Assembly: GCA_021787595.1 (NCBI GenBank)
Contig: JAJYLQ010000008.1
Span: forward strand, 1-64,000
DNA length: 64,000 bases
Source: Chloroflexota bacterium
GTDB taxonomy: Bacteria > Chloroflexota > Anaerolineae > Anaerolineales > Villigracilaceae
Direction of reading: 5' to 3'
Shown: one piece after another, positions 49,999 to 60,147 of the stretch
Layout: each line of letters opens with the position of its first letter
Position numbering within the stretch: position 1 is the first letter of the stretch
Translations under genes and position numbers: made by a program
The notes under the pieces: generated by a model
The model's input: the letters and a program-made list of their open reading frames with translations, nothing else
Told to the model about the DNA's origin: nothing
Database searches by the model: none

Positions 49999-51801
49999 AT
50001 GACCTCGCACATCCGCAACTTTTGTATCATCGCACACGTTGACCACGGTAAATCCACACTGGCTGACCGTTTATTGCATTTAACGGGAACCGTTCCCGAC
50101 CGCGATACAACCGAACAGATTTTGGATTCGATGGATCTCGAACGCGAAAAAGGCGTCACCATCAAAGCCTCCGCCGTGCGGATGAATTACACGGCCAAAG
50201 GTGGGGAGGCGTACGAACTCAATTTGATTGATACGCCCGGTCACGTGGACTTCGGCTACGAGGTCAGCCGCGCGCTCAAAGCGTGCGAAGGCGCGGTGCT
50301 GGTCGTGGACGCCACGCAGGGCATCGAAGCGCAGACGCTCGCCAATCTTTACCAGGCGCTCGATGCCGACCTTGCCATCATTCCCGTCATCAACAAAATT
50401 GATCTGCCTTCGGCGCGCCCGGACGAAGTGGCGGAAGATATCGCGTCCCTGCTCGGCGTGAAAGCCGATGAAGTGATCCGCATTTCAGCCAAGGACGGAT
50501 TGAATGTGGATCAAGTGCTTGAATCCATTGTCCGGCGCGTGCCGCCGCCGAAGGATGATTCCGCTTCGCGTCTGCGCGCGCTGATTTTTGATTCGCATTA
50601 CGATTCGTATAAAGGTGTCATTGCATACATCCGCGTCTTCGAAGGTTCGATCAAGCCGACCGACACGCTTCACACGTTTGCCACCCGGGCGGACATGAAA
50701 CCGGTCGAGATCGGGATCTTCGCGCCGGACATGAAGCCGGTTCAAAATTTGACCGCGGGTGAAGTTGGATATATCGCCACCGGCCTCAAGACCGTCCATG
50801 ACTGCCGCGTTGGCGATACAATCACACTCGCCTCGGCTCCGGCCCCGGACCCGCTGCCGGGGTACCGCCACCCCAAGCCGATGGTCTTCGCTGGAATTTA
50901 TCCCGTCGAAGCGGACGATTATCCCGAGCTGCGCGAGTCGCTCGATAAACTCCAGCTCAATGATGCCTCGCTGACATTCGACCCCGAAACGTCGCAGGCG
51001 CTCGGCTTTGGATTCCGCGCCGGGTTTCTCGGCTTGTTCCACATGGAGATCGTGCAGGAACGCATCGAGCGCGAATACCTGCTCGATGTTTTATTCACCG
51101 CGCCGTCGGTGGAATATGAAGTGCTGATGATCAACGATGAAATCATCACGGTCGATTCGCCAGCCGAATTGCCGGATGACGAGTCAAAGATTGCCGAAAT
51201 CCGCGAGCCGTGGATGACCATCGAGATCATCACGCCGACCGAATATTACGGTCCGATCATGGATTTGGTCACCAAACGCCGCGGCATCTACAAGAGCCAG
51301 GAATATCCCGCGCCGCACCGCGTCCAGCTTGATTTCGAGATTCCGCTTTCCGAGATCATCGTGGATTTCTTCGATGAATTGAAATCGCGCACGAAAGGTT
51401 ATGCCTCGCTCGATTATCAATTCCTCGAATATCGTCCCGACGAATTGCAGAAGCTGGAAATCCTCGTCAATGGCGAACCCGTTGACGCTCTCGCGGCCAT
51501 CGTCCACAAGAAGGACGCGTACCACAAGGGCCAGCGGATGATCACGAAGCTGAAGGAAATCATCCCGCGCCAGTTGTTCGATGTCGCCATCCAGGCCTCG
51601 GCGGGCGGACGCGTGATCAGCCGCGCCAACGTCAAAGCCACGCGCAAAGACGTTCTGGCGAAATGCTACGGCGGCGACATCACGCGCAAAAAGAAATTGC
51701 TGGAAAAACAAAAACGCGGCAAGAAACGCCTCAAGATGGTTGGCAACGTGGAAATTCCACAGGAGGCGTTCATGGCTGTGCTGAAACTGGAAGAGGAATG
51801 A
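49999..51801 (+). CDS. lepA: Elongation factor 4 (LepA)
   Basis: LepA is the back-translocating ribosomal GTPase involved in initiation and 30S assembly. 600 residues, normal. G-motifs: [41 protein letters not shown] and ISAKDGLNV. The C-terminal LepA-specific domain is complete ([20 protein letters not shown], ending [19 protein letters not shown]). Domain IV and V signatures are present ([20 protein letters not shown] has a histidine variant here). It begins 111 bases after tlyA. The annotated start ATG fits the family. Confidence 0.98.
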   Translation: MTSHIRNFCIIAHVDHGKSTLADRLLHLTGTVPDRDTTEQILDSMDLEREKGVTIKASAVRMNYTAKGGEAYELNLIDTPGHVDFGYEVSRALKACEGAVLVVDATQGIEAQTLANLYQALDADLAIIPVINKIDLPSARPDEVAEDIASLLGVKADEVIRISAKDGLNVDQVLESIVRRVPPPKDDSASRLRALIFDSHYDSYKGVIAYIRVFEGSIKPTDTLHTFATRADMKPVEIGIFAPDMKPVQNLTAGEVGYIATGLKTVHDCRVGDTITLASAPAPDPLPGYRHPKPMVFAGIYPVEADDYPELRESLDKLQLNDASLTFDPETSQALGFGFRAGFLGLFHMEIVQERIEREYLLDVLFTAPSVEYEVLMINDEIITVDSPAELPDDESKIAEIREPWMTIEIITPTEYYGPIMDLVTKRRGIYKSQEYPAPHRVQLDFEIPLSEIIVDFFDELKSRTKGYASLDYQFLEYRPDELQKLEILVNGEPVDALAAIVHKKDAYHKGQRMITKLKEIIPRQLFDVAIQASAGGRVISRANVKATRKDVLAKCYGGDITRKKKLLEKQKRGKKRLKMVGNVEIPQEAFMAVLKLEEE

Positions 51802-51809
51802 TTTATTTA

Positions 51810-51872
51810 TGGTAGGGGCACAGCGAACCATAAGAGGTTTTGGCGATGGATCGTTTTGCTGTGCCCCCAACG
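51810..51872. repeat. GTAGGGGCACAGC...GCTGTGCCCCCAAC repeat
   Basis: ATGGTAGGGGCACAGCGAAC and GTTTTGCTGTGCCCCCAACG pair as an imperfect hairpin between lepA and the UPF0104 gene. Same family as 11486 and 21967. Confidence 0.7.
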
Positions 51873-51879
51873 GAGAAAT

Positions 51880-52866
51880 ATGAAAGATATCAAACATTGG
51901 CTTCCCGGCGCGATCATCAGCATCCTTGCCGTTGCCGCCATTCTTTATTTCGTTGATCTAAGACGACTCGTCGAAGCCATCCGCAGCGCGAATTATTGGC
52001 TGCTGGCAGTTTCAGTGGTCATGGGGATCATCTGGCTGCTGATTCGCACAGTTACCTGGCGCACCATTTTGCAGGAAAAGGCCTCGTTGAAAGATACGTT
52101 TCTCGTGTTGTGCGAAGGATATTTCTTGAACAATGTCCTGCCATTTCGCCTTGGAGAGATTGGCCGGGCCTTTTTGCTGGGACGCAGAGCCAACCTCCAT
52201 TTCATGGAAGTCCTGCCGACCATCATCCTCGAGCGTTCATTCGACCTGGCGTTCTCCGCTGCCATTTTGTTGAGCGCGCTTCCGTTTGTCATCAATTCGT
52301 CCGGCGCAGAAGGCATTTCGATCGTCGTTGGAATGGTGGTTGGGCTTGGGGTGCTGGCTTTGTATATCCTGGCCCGCAACCGTGATTGGGCGATCCGACA
52401 GCTGCATCGTTTGCCCTGGGTGGAAAAAGCCGGCGCGCATTTTCTTCCTCCATTCTTCGATGGCCTTTCCATTTTGACGGATGGATGGCGTTTCTTGCGG
52501 ACCCTGGGTCTTATGACCTTCAACTGGGCATGGGCCGTCGTTCAGTTTTATATCACCCTCCGGGCATTTTTCCCTTCCGCGCGATTGCCGTGGGCGCTCT
52601 TTGGACTTGGAGCGGCCGCGTTCGGCGGCGCTGTCCCCTCGGCACCCGGCGCGGTCGGAACGTATGAGGCCGCTTTGGGCGGAGCGTTGACCCTCGTTAC
52701 ATCGGATGAAGCGCGCTCGGTCGCGGTCGCGATCACGGCACACCTGCTGAACTATATCCTGATGGCGATCCTCGGTATTTACGCCCTTTCCACAGAGGGC
52801 GAGACACTGTCCGGGATCTATCACAAGCTTATTGATTTCCGGGCGAGGAACGAAACGACGGAATGA
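51880..52866 (+). CDS. UPF0104/AglD-like membrane protein (LPG synthase TM domain family)
   Basis: The start at 51880 (MKDIKHWLPGAIISILAVAA) has GGAG upstream and excludes repeat-encoded residues in the longer ORF. The 328-residue polytopic protein has eight or more helices with family features NYWLLAVSVVMGIIWLLIRT, LPFRLGEIGRAFLLGRRAN, LPTIILERSFDLAF and AAAFGGAVPSAPGAVGTYEAALG. The family includes the flippase half of MprF and AglD, linked to lipid or polyprenol-sugar translocation. It overlaps the rhomboid gene by four bases. Confidence 0.88.
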   Translation: MKDIKHWLPGAIISILAVAAILYFVDLRRLVEAIRSANYWLLAVSVVMGIIWLLIRTVTWRTILQEKASLKDTFLVLCEGYFLNNVLPFRLGEIGRAFLLGRRANLHFMEVLPTIILERSFDLAFSAAILLSALPFVINSSGAEGISIVVGMVVGLGVLALYILARNRDWAIRQLHRLPWVEKAGAHFLPPFFDGLSILTDGWRFLRTLGLMTFNWAWAVVQFYITLRAFFPSARLPWALFGLGAAAFGGAVPSAPGAVGTYEAALGGALTLVTSDEARSVAVAITAHLLNYILMAILGIYALSTEGETLSGIYHKLIDFRARNETTE

Positions 52867-53534
52867 TCCCGCTTTACGATACCCTGCATTCGCGCAGGTT
52901 TCCGATTGTAAATTGGCTGCTGATCGCGCTGAACTTTATCGTCTTCTTCTACGAAATCAGCTTGAGTTCCTCTGCGCTCAACAAATTGACCTTTGTCTGG
53001 GGGCTGGTCCCGCGGCAGTTGATGGAACATCCGCAAGCCGCATGGATAACAATTTTTACTTCCATGTTTTTACATGGCGGCTGGTTCCACATCCTCAGCA
53101 ACATGTGGGTGCTCTTCATCTTCGGCGATAACATCGAAGACCGGATGGGGCACGCGCGTTATCTGTTTTTTTATTTGCTGAGCGGCGTGGCGGCCGGGCT
53201 GCTTGAGTCCTATGTGCTGCCAGCCAGCAATGTGCCAATGATCGGAGCCAGCGGCGCGATTGCCGGTGTGCTGGGCGCTTACCTGATTTTGTTTCCGCAG
53301 GCGCGTATTGCCAGCATCGTGCCGATCATCTTTATCTTCACGATCATCGAAATCCCGGCTGTGATATTCCTGTTGTTCTGGTTCGTGCTGCAATTATTTT
53401 CCGGTTGGACGGCGCTGGCCGGCGCGGCGGGCAGCAGCGGAGTCGCGTGGTGGGCGCACGTGGGCGGATTCATATTCGGGATGCTGGCCGTCAGACTTTT
53501 TGCTCAACGCCGCACACTTTATTATCAGCAATAA
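52863..53534 (+). CDS. Rhomboid-family intramembrane serine protease
   Basis: A 223-residue rhomboid with six to seven helices. The catalytic Ser is in IGASGAIAGVLGAYL (about residue 130) and the catalytic His in SGVAWWAHVGGFIFGML (about residue 197); HILSNMWVLFIFG holds the oxyanion His and Asn. The insertion loop at WITIFTSMFLHGGWFH is normal. Rhomboids cleave membrane proteins near the outer face; substrates are not predictable. It is coupled to the preceding UPF0104 gene by ATGA. Confidence 0.95.
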   Translation: MIPLYDTLHSRRFPIVNWLLIALNFIVFFYEISLSSSALNKLTFVWGLVPRQLMEHPQAAWITIFTSMFLHGGWFHILSNMWVLFIFGDNIEDRMGHARYLFFYLLSGVAAGLLESYVLPASNVPMIGASGAIAGVLGAYLILFPQARIASIVPIIFIFTIIEIPAVIFLLFWFVLQLFSGWTALAGAAGSSGVAWWAHVGGFIFGMLAVRLFAQRRTLYYQQ

Positions 53535-53554
53535 AATGTAACAAAGGAGTTCGC

Positions 53555-54580
53555 ATGGCCCGAAATGTTCTTGTCACGGGGGGCGCTGGATTTATCGGAT
53601 CGAATTATGTGAATCGCCTGTTGAAGCGCGGCGAGAATGTGACCATCTACGACAATTTTTCCCGCGCAGGCGCAAAGCGCAATCTCGAATGGCTGCAGTC
53701 GGTTCACGGCGGGAAATCATTTAACGTGATCGTTGCGGATGTGCGCGACGCGGACAAAATAACGGAAGCCGCCCGCGGGTCCGATGTGATCGTTCATCTC
53801 GCGGGACAGGTGGCGGTCACCACGTCGGTGACCGATCCACGCTCCGACTTTGAATCCAACGCGTTCGGAACGTTCAACGTTTTGGAAGCCGCGCGCGCCT
53901 CGGGACGCAATCCCATTTTCATTTATGCTTCGACAAATAAAGTCTATGGCGGAATGGATGATGTGAAGATCATCGAAGAGCCGACGCGCTGGCGTTACGC
54001 GGATTTGGTGAACGGCTGTCCCGAAACCCAGCCGCTCGATTTTCATTCGCCGTATGGATGTTCAAAGGGCGCGGGTGATCAGTACAGTCGAGACTATGCG
54101 AGAATTTATGGATTGCGGTCTGTAGTCTTTCGTCAATCCTGCATTTACGGACCGCGCCAGTTTGGGATCGAAGACCAGGGCTGGGTGGCCTGGTTTGTCA
54201 TCGCCGCCGCGGCCGGACGCCCGATCACAATTTATGGCGATGGCAAACAGGTGCGCGATGTGTTGCATGTGGATGATTTATTGAATGCTTACGATGCGGC
54301 AATTGAGAAAATTGATGCTGCCGCCGGAAAAGTCTTCAACGTCGGCGGCGGCCCACAGAATGTACTATCGGTGTGGGCGGAGTTCGGGCCGATGCTCGAA
54401 AAATTATTGGGAAAGAAAATCCCTGTCGGGCGCGGCAACTGGCGCCCCGGCGACCAGCGCGTCTTTTATGCCGATGTCAGCAAAGCCAGACGCGAGCTGG
54501 GCTGGAGTCCGAAGATTGGAGTGGAGGAGGGAGTCCGAATGCTGTTTGAATGGGTGAAAGAAAATCAGAATTTGTTTTAG
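53555..54580 (+). CDS. NAD-dependent sugar epimerase, CDP-tyvelose/paratose 2-epimerase type
   Basis: The ORF track begins at 53405 in the rhomboid gene; the ATG at 53555 has AAAGGAG upstream and starts MARNVLVTGGAGFIGSNYVN. The 341-residue extended SDR has the catalytic Tyr/Lys in SPYGCSKGAGDQY, and IYGPRQFGIEDQGWVAWFVI plus GDGKQVRDVLHVDDLLNAY as in CDP-tyvelose 2-epimerases. Those enzymes make CDP-tyvelose for O-antigen. Substrate could also be a UDP-sugar. It opens the second polysaccharide locus. Confidence 0.85.
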   Translation: MARNVLVTGGAGFIGSNYVNRLLKRGENVTIYDNFSRAGAKRNLEWLQSVHGGKSFNVIVADVRDADKITEAARGSDVIVHLAGQVAVTTSVTDPRSDFESNAFGTFNVLEAARASGRNPIFIYASTNKVYGGMDDVKIIEEPTRWRYADLVNGCPETQPLDFHSPYGCSKGAGDQYSRDYARIYGLRSVVFRQSCIYGPRQFGIEDQGWVAWFVIAAAAGRPITIYGDGKQVRDVLHVDDLLNAYDAAIEKIDAAAGKVFNVGGGPQNVLSVWAEFGPMLEKLLGKKIPVGRGNWRPGDQRVFYADVSKARRELGWSPKIGVEEGVRMLFEWVKENQNLF

Positions 54581-54608
54581 GTTGAATAGAATCTATGCTT
54601 GATTGACT

Positions 54609-56537
54609 ATGAACTTCTTCGCGTCGTTTATTCCACTGCTTGTCTTTTTGCTCTTATGGGGAATCTTTTACGAATCACAGAGTGAATGGCGTATCTCCTT
54701 CCTGGCGGCTGCAGTAACCTGGACAATTTTACTTGTCGCCACTACAGAACTCTTGAGCCTGTTTAAAGCAATTTCATTTTGGCCGTTGCTTGGGGCTTGG
54801 GGTCTATATCTGCTTGTCGCATCCCTTGTATGGGCCAGGGTCGTTGGAAATCCCAAAAACTTAATCAAAGGCATCACGATCAGGCTATCGGAAATATCGC
54901 GCTTTGAAATTTTTCTTCTGAGCGGAATTGCTTTTATCGCGGGCATTATAGGCCTGATTGCCTGGAAGGCACCACCCAACACCTGGGATTCGATGACCTA
55001 TCACATGGCACGCATTATGCACTGGATTCAGGATGGGAGTGTGGCCTACTATCCTACATCAATCATTCGGCAACTATACATGAACCCAGGCAGTGAGTTT
55101 ATCATTCTGCATTTCCAAATCCTAAGCAATGGAGATCGCCTTGCTAATTTTGTCCAATGGTTCAGTATGGTTGGCAGCGCCATTGGCGTTTCCCTAATTG
55201 CCAGGGAGCTTGGCGCGAATCGTCGGGGTCAGATATTCAGCGCTGTTGTCAGCATGACAATCCCGATGGGGATTCTTCAGGGTTCGAGCACACAGAATGA
55301 TTATGTTGTCTCGTTTTGGTTGGTCTGCTTTGCCTACTGGGCATTCGTCTTAAAAAGAGAAGGAGGCGTTTGGAATTCACTCGCCACAGGGGCGTGTCTC
55401 GGCCTCGCTGTTTTGACCAAATCAACGACCTATGTTTATGCATTTCCTTTCTTGGTATGGATGAGTTTTTCGATCCTAAAAACATATCGCGGTGAAGGTG
55501 TCAAGCTCCTGGCATTTGTTGCTTTGTTCGTTTTATTGATCAACCTTGGCGCTTATCTTCGCAACTATGACCTGTTTGGCAATCCGTTGGGCGTACGGCA
55601 GGAAATCTCCCCGGGAATTTATACAATCTCAGATCAATATTCAAATGATATCTTTTCAATCCCCGAATTGTCATCGAATGTCGTTCGAAACATCGCTGTT
55701 CACTTTGGTACTCCATTCGACAATGCAAATCGCATCCTTAACACGGCTGTCAACCAATTCCACAAAATAATAGGTATTTCTTCCAGTGACCCACGAACAA
55801 CCTGGTCTGGAATGACATTTTCCATACAGAGAATGTCATTGTACGAGGGTAACGCCGGCGATCCCCTCGATATTTTGCTGATGATGATCGCTCTTGTTCT
55901 TGTGCCGTTTCAGCCTGAATTTAGAAGGAAAACGGCCTCATATTTGCTTTCCCTACTGGTTGCCTTTTTACTCTACAGTCTTGTGCTAAGATGGCATCCT
56001 TGGGAAAGTCGCTGGCAGCTGCCGCTATTCATCTTGTGGTCCCCCATGATCGGAACATTAATCTCTGAATTTCGAAAGGAAACAACCAGGGTCGCCATCA
56101 TATCACTGCTGCTTTTTGGGGCGCTACCGTGGGTGTTTTTCAATCAAACACGCCCTTTCTTTGGCCCTCAAAATATTTTTAGAATCGATCGGGATCAGCA
56201 ATATTTTTCAAGTCAGCCATCAATCGAAATGTCCTACCCCAGAACAGTGTACCAATTGACAAATTATCGATGCGACCATATCGGCCTATATCTAAGCGAG
56301 AATGACTGGGAGTACCCTTTTTGGGCATTATTGCGACAGGAAATCGGGAACAACGTGCTTATCGAAGATGTCAACGTCAATAATGTTTCAGCTGTAAAAT
56401 ATGGCAGCTTCCCTGAATTCGTTCCGTGTGCAATCTTGGTTGTTTCTAACAAGTCAGTAAGTAATCTTCAAGTTGAACATGTTCAGTATAACGAAGCTTG
56501 GTCGTCAAAAGATGTTTCCATTCTTTTGCCCAAATGA
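54609..56537 (+). CDS. GT-C-like membrane glycosyltransferase
   Basis: The ATG at 54609 is preferred to the TTG at 54603. The product is about 642 residues with at least twelve helices. The first large loop has PPNTWDSMTYHMARIMHWIQ and VAYYPTSIIRQLYMNPG, a pattern seen in ArnT/PMT-like GT-C enzymes that take sugars from polyprenyl phosphate. The final 110 residues form a soluble extracytoplasmic domain (RTVYQLTNYRCDHIGLYLSE). The same kind of Cys-containing tail ends the protein at 9065, whose last residues include GDQCWYDAFPC. AT-rich codon use relative to its neighbours. Confidence 0.8.
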   Translation: MNFFASFIPLLVFLLLWGIFYESQSEWRISFLAAAVTWTILLVATTELLSLFKAISFWPLLGAWGLYLLVASLVWARVVGNPKNLIKGITIRLSEISRFEIFLLSGIAFIAGIIGLIAWKAPPNTWDSMTYHMARIMHWIQDGSVAYYPTSIIRQLYMNPGSEFIILHFQILSNGDRLANFVQWFSMVGSAIGVSLIARELGANRRGQIFSAVVSMTIPMGILQGSSTQNDYVVSFWLVCFAYWAFVLKREGGVWNSLATGACLGLAVLTKSTTYVYAFPFLVWMSFSILKTYRGEGVKLLAFVALFVLLINLGAYLRNYDLFGNPLGVRQEISPGIYTISDQYSNDIFSIPELSSNVVRNIAVHFGTPFDNANRILNTAVNQFHKIIGISSSDPRTTWSGMTFSIQRMSLYEGNAGDPLDILLMMIALVLVPFQPEFRRKTASYLLSLLVAFLLYSLVLRWHPWESRWQLPLFILWSPMIGTLISEFRKETTRVAIISLLLFGALPWVFFNQTRPFFGPQNIFRIDRDQQYFSSQPSIEMSYPRTVYQLTNYRCDHIGLYLSENDWEYPFWALLRQEIGNNVLIEDVNVNNVSAVKYGSFPEFVPCAILVVSNKSVSNLQVEHVQYNEAWSSKDVSILLPK

Positions 56538-56673
56538 GTCTGCTGTGAAAGCTTGACAGGTCGTTTATTGCCCACACCTCGCAGATTGATGTACGCAAGA
56601 AGCAAAATTGAGCAATGGAGTTGCGTGCGTTGGGGAACAAAATCATGAAATTCCGTTACAGACTGCTGAAATA

Positions 56674-57951
56674 TCATACCGCCAGGTTTTCCTTGCTGTC
56701 ATCTGTCCTGACACACGACAATGCTGTTGATATCACCAGTATGACCAATAATGCAGGGAGGTTGTTTTGTATGATGGGCGGCTTGTTCTCGTAAGAATAT
56801 AAAGTTGAGGAATAGGCAATCGAAAGGATAAAAGCGGACATCATAATAAGGATGCTGTTTTTCCCTTCTTTGAGGGGAAGAATATTGGGCACAGAGAAAA
56901 TAATGCACGCAGGAAAAAAGGACAATTTGTAGTCAAAGCTAATTGTGGGAAGTATATAAGCTCCGATTGCGCATGTCAAAAAAACATAGGCATCAAAGCC
57001 CTTCGAGTTCTTTCTATATGCCTGCCAGAGAACTATGATAAAGCAAAGAACAAAAACCGTTACGAACAGCGACTGAAGTATCCAGCTATGAGCAAGTAAT
57101 ATTGATACCATGCGCCTGTCGAGAAACGGATAAGTGAGCGATCTGGTCGTCAGGAAAAACAATGTGAAGGATTGGGTGGAGAGATTAAAGGGTACGCCGC
57201 CGATACTAGCGCTATTTGAATTTAGTGAATTCATTGTACTCAGGATTGGGCTTGTTCCTAAAATAAACAAAGCGAGGATATTGAAGAGCCCCAGTCCAAT
57301 GAGCCGCTTGATATTTTGTTTCCAGCTGTGCCAATCTTCCACCAGCACAAGGGCAAAAATGGCGGGAAAGAGCTTCAATTGCACTGAAATGGAGAACAAC
57401 AAGTATGCGAGCCATCTGTATTTTGGCCGGCGGTGAAACAGATAAATGGAAGCCAGGCAAAACATCATGGCGATGGTGTTCCACTGGCCCCGCTCCAGCT
57501 CAAATTGGAAGCCGTATGAGATAATCCCGGAGATAAAGATCAACAGAGTGAAAGCATCTATTTCCCTTGAATTATTAATCAGCCGGGGCAGCGCCAAAGT
57601 ACTTAAGATATAACAGCCCAGAGTGACGAATGTGATGACCTCGTAACCGACTTTGCTGCTCAGATATGCGAACGGGGAAAAAAAGAAGAGCGTGAATGGG
57701 GGATAAAGGGTTGGCAGGGCTTTACCGGTATAAACCCAATAAGTGGCTAAAGATGCAATGACCCTGAAATCGTGGCCTATCGGAGTAATAACAGGAAGAT
57801 ATTGGCGGAACTGCATCGTCAGGGAGGGGTCAAAAAAAATAGGACGCATGAAGAAGAGGATAAAAGTAATGAAAAAGCCGAGAGACACCCAGATCATGAT
57901 GGGCAAGCTCAAAAGCCAATTGCTCGCTCTCCGCCAAAAAATATTGATCAT
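56674..57951 (-). CDS. DUF2029-type (GT87-like) membrane mannosyltransferase candidate
   Basis: A 425-residue membrane protein with ten or more helices. Features of the GT87/DUF2029 family: YPPFTLFFFSPFAYL in the first loop, FELERGQWNTIAMMFCLASI (the G-Q-x-N motif), and SISVQLKLFPAIFALVLVED. Mycobacterial members are mannosyltransferases using polyprenyl-phosphomannose. Here the donor is unknown. It is the only gene in its locus on the minus strand and is distinctly AT-rich, suggesting separate acquisition. Confidence 0.82.
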   Translation of the reverse strand: MINIFWRRASNWLLSLPIMIWVSLGFFITFILFFMRPIFFDPSLTMQFRQYLPVITPIGHDFRVIASLATYWVYTGKALPTLYPPFTLFFFSPFAYLSSKVGYEVITFVTLGCYILSTLALPRLINNSREIDAFTLLIFISGIISYGFQFELERGQWNTIAMMFCLASIYLFHRRPKYRWLAYLLFSISVQLKLFPAIFALVLVEDWHSWKQNIKRLIGLGLFNILALFILGTSPILSTMNSLNSNSASIGGVPFNLSTQSFTLFFLTTRSLTYPFLDRRMVSILLAHSWILQSLFVTVFVLCFIIVLWQAYRKNSKGFDAYVFLTCAIGAYILPTISFDYKLSFFPACIIFSVPNILPLKEGKNSILIMMSAFILSIAYSSTLYSYENKPPIIQNNLPALLVILVISTALSCVRTDDSKENLAV

Positions 57952-58106
57952 TTCTGCTGGTCTTTTCCTTCCTTGGTCGTGATCGTAAAGGGCCTTTGCA
58001 CGTTCAAAATATTTCCGCGACCGCTTCCCATTGGGGGATTATACAGGATAGCGGCCCGGAATTGCACGTTTGCTTCTTCACCTGTGCGTTATAATCTCCC
58101 CGCTTT

Positions 58107-59264
58107 ATGAAAATCCTTACTGTCTTGACTTATTACCGGCCCCACACATCCGGTCTGACGATTTATGCCGAACGGCTGGCCCGCGCTTTCATTCAGCGCG
58201 GACATCAGGTCACGGTGATGACCACGCAATACGACAAGTCCTTGCCGCGCGAAGAAATGATGGATGGCGTGAAAGTCCTGCGCGTGCCGGTGGCGTTTCG
58301 TTTGAGCAAAGGCGTCATCGCGCCGACGTTTGGCTGGGTCGCGACCAGGCTGGTTGCGGAACACGATGTGGTCCAGATGCACCTCCCGCAGTTCGACGCG
58401 CCCGGCGTGGCTTTTCGCGGACGGCTCTTCGGCAGGCCCGCCATCCTGACATATCACTGCGACATCAAACTTCCGCCCGGGTTGTTCAATCGCCTCGTCA
58501 ATCTCGTCGTCCAGTGGCAGAACAACATGGCGGCTGTGTTGTCGAATCAGATCGTGACGTACACCCAGGATTACGCCGATCATTCCGCTTATCTCTCGCG
58601 CTATAAATTCAAACTGCGGACGATCCTTCCGCCCGTTGAATTGCCCGCTGCGAACCGGGCCGCGACCCGGGAGTTTGCAGAGGCGCATCTTTCCGGACGT
58701 AAGCCGGCCATCGGTATGGCGGCCCGCTTCGCCGCTGAAAAGGGAGTCGAGGTCCTGCTCGACGCGCTGCCCTTCATCTTGGAGAAATATCCGAACGCGC
58801 TGGTTCTGTTCGCGGGCACCTATCAAGATGTGATGGGCGAGCAGGCTTACTTTGATCGTCTGATGCCGCGTATTCGTGAATATGAGGCTCAAGGTCATTG
58901 GAAATTCCTCGGTAATCTCGATCCGACTCGAATGGCCGCGTTCTATCCCAATCTCGATGTGCTGGTCGTGCCATCCTTGAATTCGACCGAAGCGTTCGGA
59001 CTTGTACAAATCGAAGCCATGATGAATGGCGTGCCGTGTGTTGCATCGGCATTGCCCGGTGTGCGAATGCCCGTCCAGATGCACGGCATGGGACGCGTGG
59101 CACAGATCGGCGATTCGAAAAGCCTGGCCGAATCGATTCTGGAAATTTTAGATGACCCGAAAAAATTCTGCGGCGACCCGGCGGCGATTGCAAAACAATA
59201 TGACCCCGATACCGTCGCAGAAGAATATGAAAAATTGTTCGAGAGTTTGATGGGGAAGAAATGA
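58107..59264 (+). CDS. Glycosyltransferase family 4
   Basis: A 385-residue GT-B enzyme. The N-terminal domain starts MKILTVLTYYRPHTSGLTIY with AFIQRGHQVTVMTTQYDKSL; the C-terminal domain has RFAAEKGVEVLLDALPFI, FLGNLDPTRMAAFYPNLDVL, VVPSLNSTEAFGLVQIEAMM and GVPCVASALPGVRMPV. This closely follows PimB/MshA-like GT4 enzymes. The stop overlaps the next methyltransferase start (ATGA), so the two form a coupled unit. It transfers a sugar to a lipid or glycan acceptor on the cytoplasmic face. Confidence 0.93.
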   Translation: MKILTVLTYYRPHTSGLTIYAERLARAFIQRGHQVTVMTTQYDKSLPREEMMDGVKVLRVPVAFRLSKGVIAPTFGWVATRLVAEHDVVQMHLPQFDAPGVAFRGRLFGRPAILTYHCDIKLPPGLFNRLVNLVVQWQNNMAAVLSNQIVTYTQDYADHSAYLSRYKFKLRTILPPVELPAANRAATREFAEAHLSGRKPAIGMAARFAAEKGVEVLLDALPFILEKYPNALVLFAGTYQDVMGEQAYFDRLMPRIREYEAQGHWKFLGNLDPTRMAAFYPNLDVLVVPSLNSTEAFGLVQIEAMMNGVPCVASALPGVRMPVQMHGMGRVAQIGDSKSLAESILEILDDPKKFCGDPAAIAKQYDPDTVAEEYEKLFESLMGKK

Positions 59265-60094
59265 GCGATCTCAAAACGCAAAACGTAAAACGTAAATCGA
59301 ACATCGAATATCGAACGTCGAATGTCGAACATCGGGCATCGAAAGATTTTCTTTTTTTTCAATTACGCGACCTGCCTTATTTCCGCGCGTTCCTGCGCGC
59401 GGTCGAATCGACGTATTATCAGGATTTGCCTCTGCCCGCGCCGGTCTATGACGTGGGCTGCGGTGACGGACATTTTGCCTCGCTGACGTTCGGGCAGAAG
59501 ATTGATGTCGGCCTCGATCCGTGGCACGGACCGATTCACGAAGCCAAAACTCACGGCGCGTATAGATCATTGGTCGAAGCCGACGGCGCGCGCTCGCCAT
59601 TTCCGTCGAATTATTTTGCGAGCGGATTCAGCAACTCGGTGCTGGAACACATTCCGCATATCGACGCGGTGTTGGCCGAGACCGCCCGCGTTTTAAAGAA
59701 AGGCGCGCCGTTTTATTTCTGTGTGCCGAACACGCGTTATCTTTCCGAGCTTTCGATCTCACGTGTGCTTGGAAAAAATTACACGGAATGGTTTCGCAAA
59801 ATCTCGCGCGTCTCCCATGCCGATGAGCCAGACGTCTGGAAAAAACGTTTGGAGAACGCGGGCTTTGAACTTGTGCGCTGGTGGCATTATTTTTCGCCTG
59901 CCTCGATGCGCGTGTTAGAATGGGGACACTATTTTGGTGTCCCATCGGTGGTTGCGCGCGTGCTCACGGGCCGCTGGATCATCGCACCGACGAAATGGAA
60001 TCTGTGGCTGACCGAACGCTTTGTAAAAAAGTACGCGTCGCCGCAGCCCATCGAGAACGGAACCTTTACTTTTTATATTGCGAGAAAACGGTAA
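59261..60094 (+). CDS. SAM-dependent methyltransferase with repeat-derived N-terminus
   Basis: A 277-residue class I methyltransferase coupled to the GT4 gene by ATGA. Residues 5-30 (LKTQNVKRKSNIEYRTSNVE...) are encoded by a TCGAATATCGAACGTCGAAT simple repeat and are not part of the fold. The domain has VYDVGCGDGHFASLTF (motif I), FPSNYFASGFSNSVLEHIPH and LKKGAPFYFCVPNTRYL. It ends in a C-terminal helix typical of polysaccharide-cluster methyltransferases. Substrate unknown. An internal start near residue 32 could avoid the repeat, but none has a good Shine-Dalgarno. Confidence 0.85.
   Translation: MSDLKTQNVKRKSNIEYRTSNVEHRASKDFLFFQLRDLPYFRAFLRAVESTYYQDLPLPAPVYDVGCGDGHFASLTFGQKIDVGLDPWHGPIHEAKTHGAYRSLVEADGARSPFPSNYFASGFSNSVLEHIPHIDAVLAETARVLKKGAPFYFCVPNTRYLSELSISRVLGKNYTEWFRKISRVSHADEPDVWKKRLENAGFELVRWWHYFSPASMRVLEWGHYFGVPSVVARVLTGRWIIAPTKWNLWLTERFVKKYASPQPIENGTFTFYIARKR
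59276..59345. repeat. TCGAAYRTCGAA simple repeat, coding
   Basis: AACGTAAAACGTAAATCG then ATCGAATATCGAACGTCGAA units and GTCGAACATCGGGCATCG. A related stretch lies at 60094-60140 between the two methyltransferase genes. Confidence 0.75.
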
Positions 60095-60145
60095 ACGATA
60101 TTCGATAATTCGAACATCGAGTATCGAATAACGAATTTCGGATCC
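60095..60145. repeat. TCGATAATTCGAACATCGAG simple repeat, intergenic
   Basis: The same unit type as at 59276 but in the intergenic gap, showing that the coding copy is a member of a dispersed family. Confidence 0.65.
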
Positions 60146-60147
60146 CC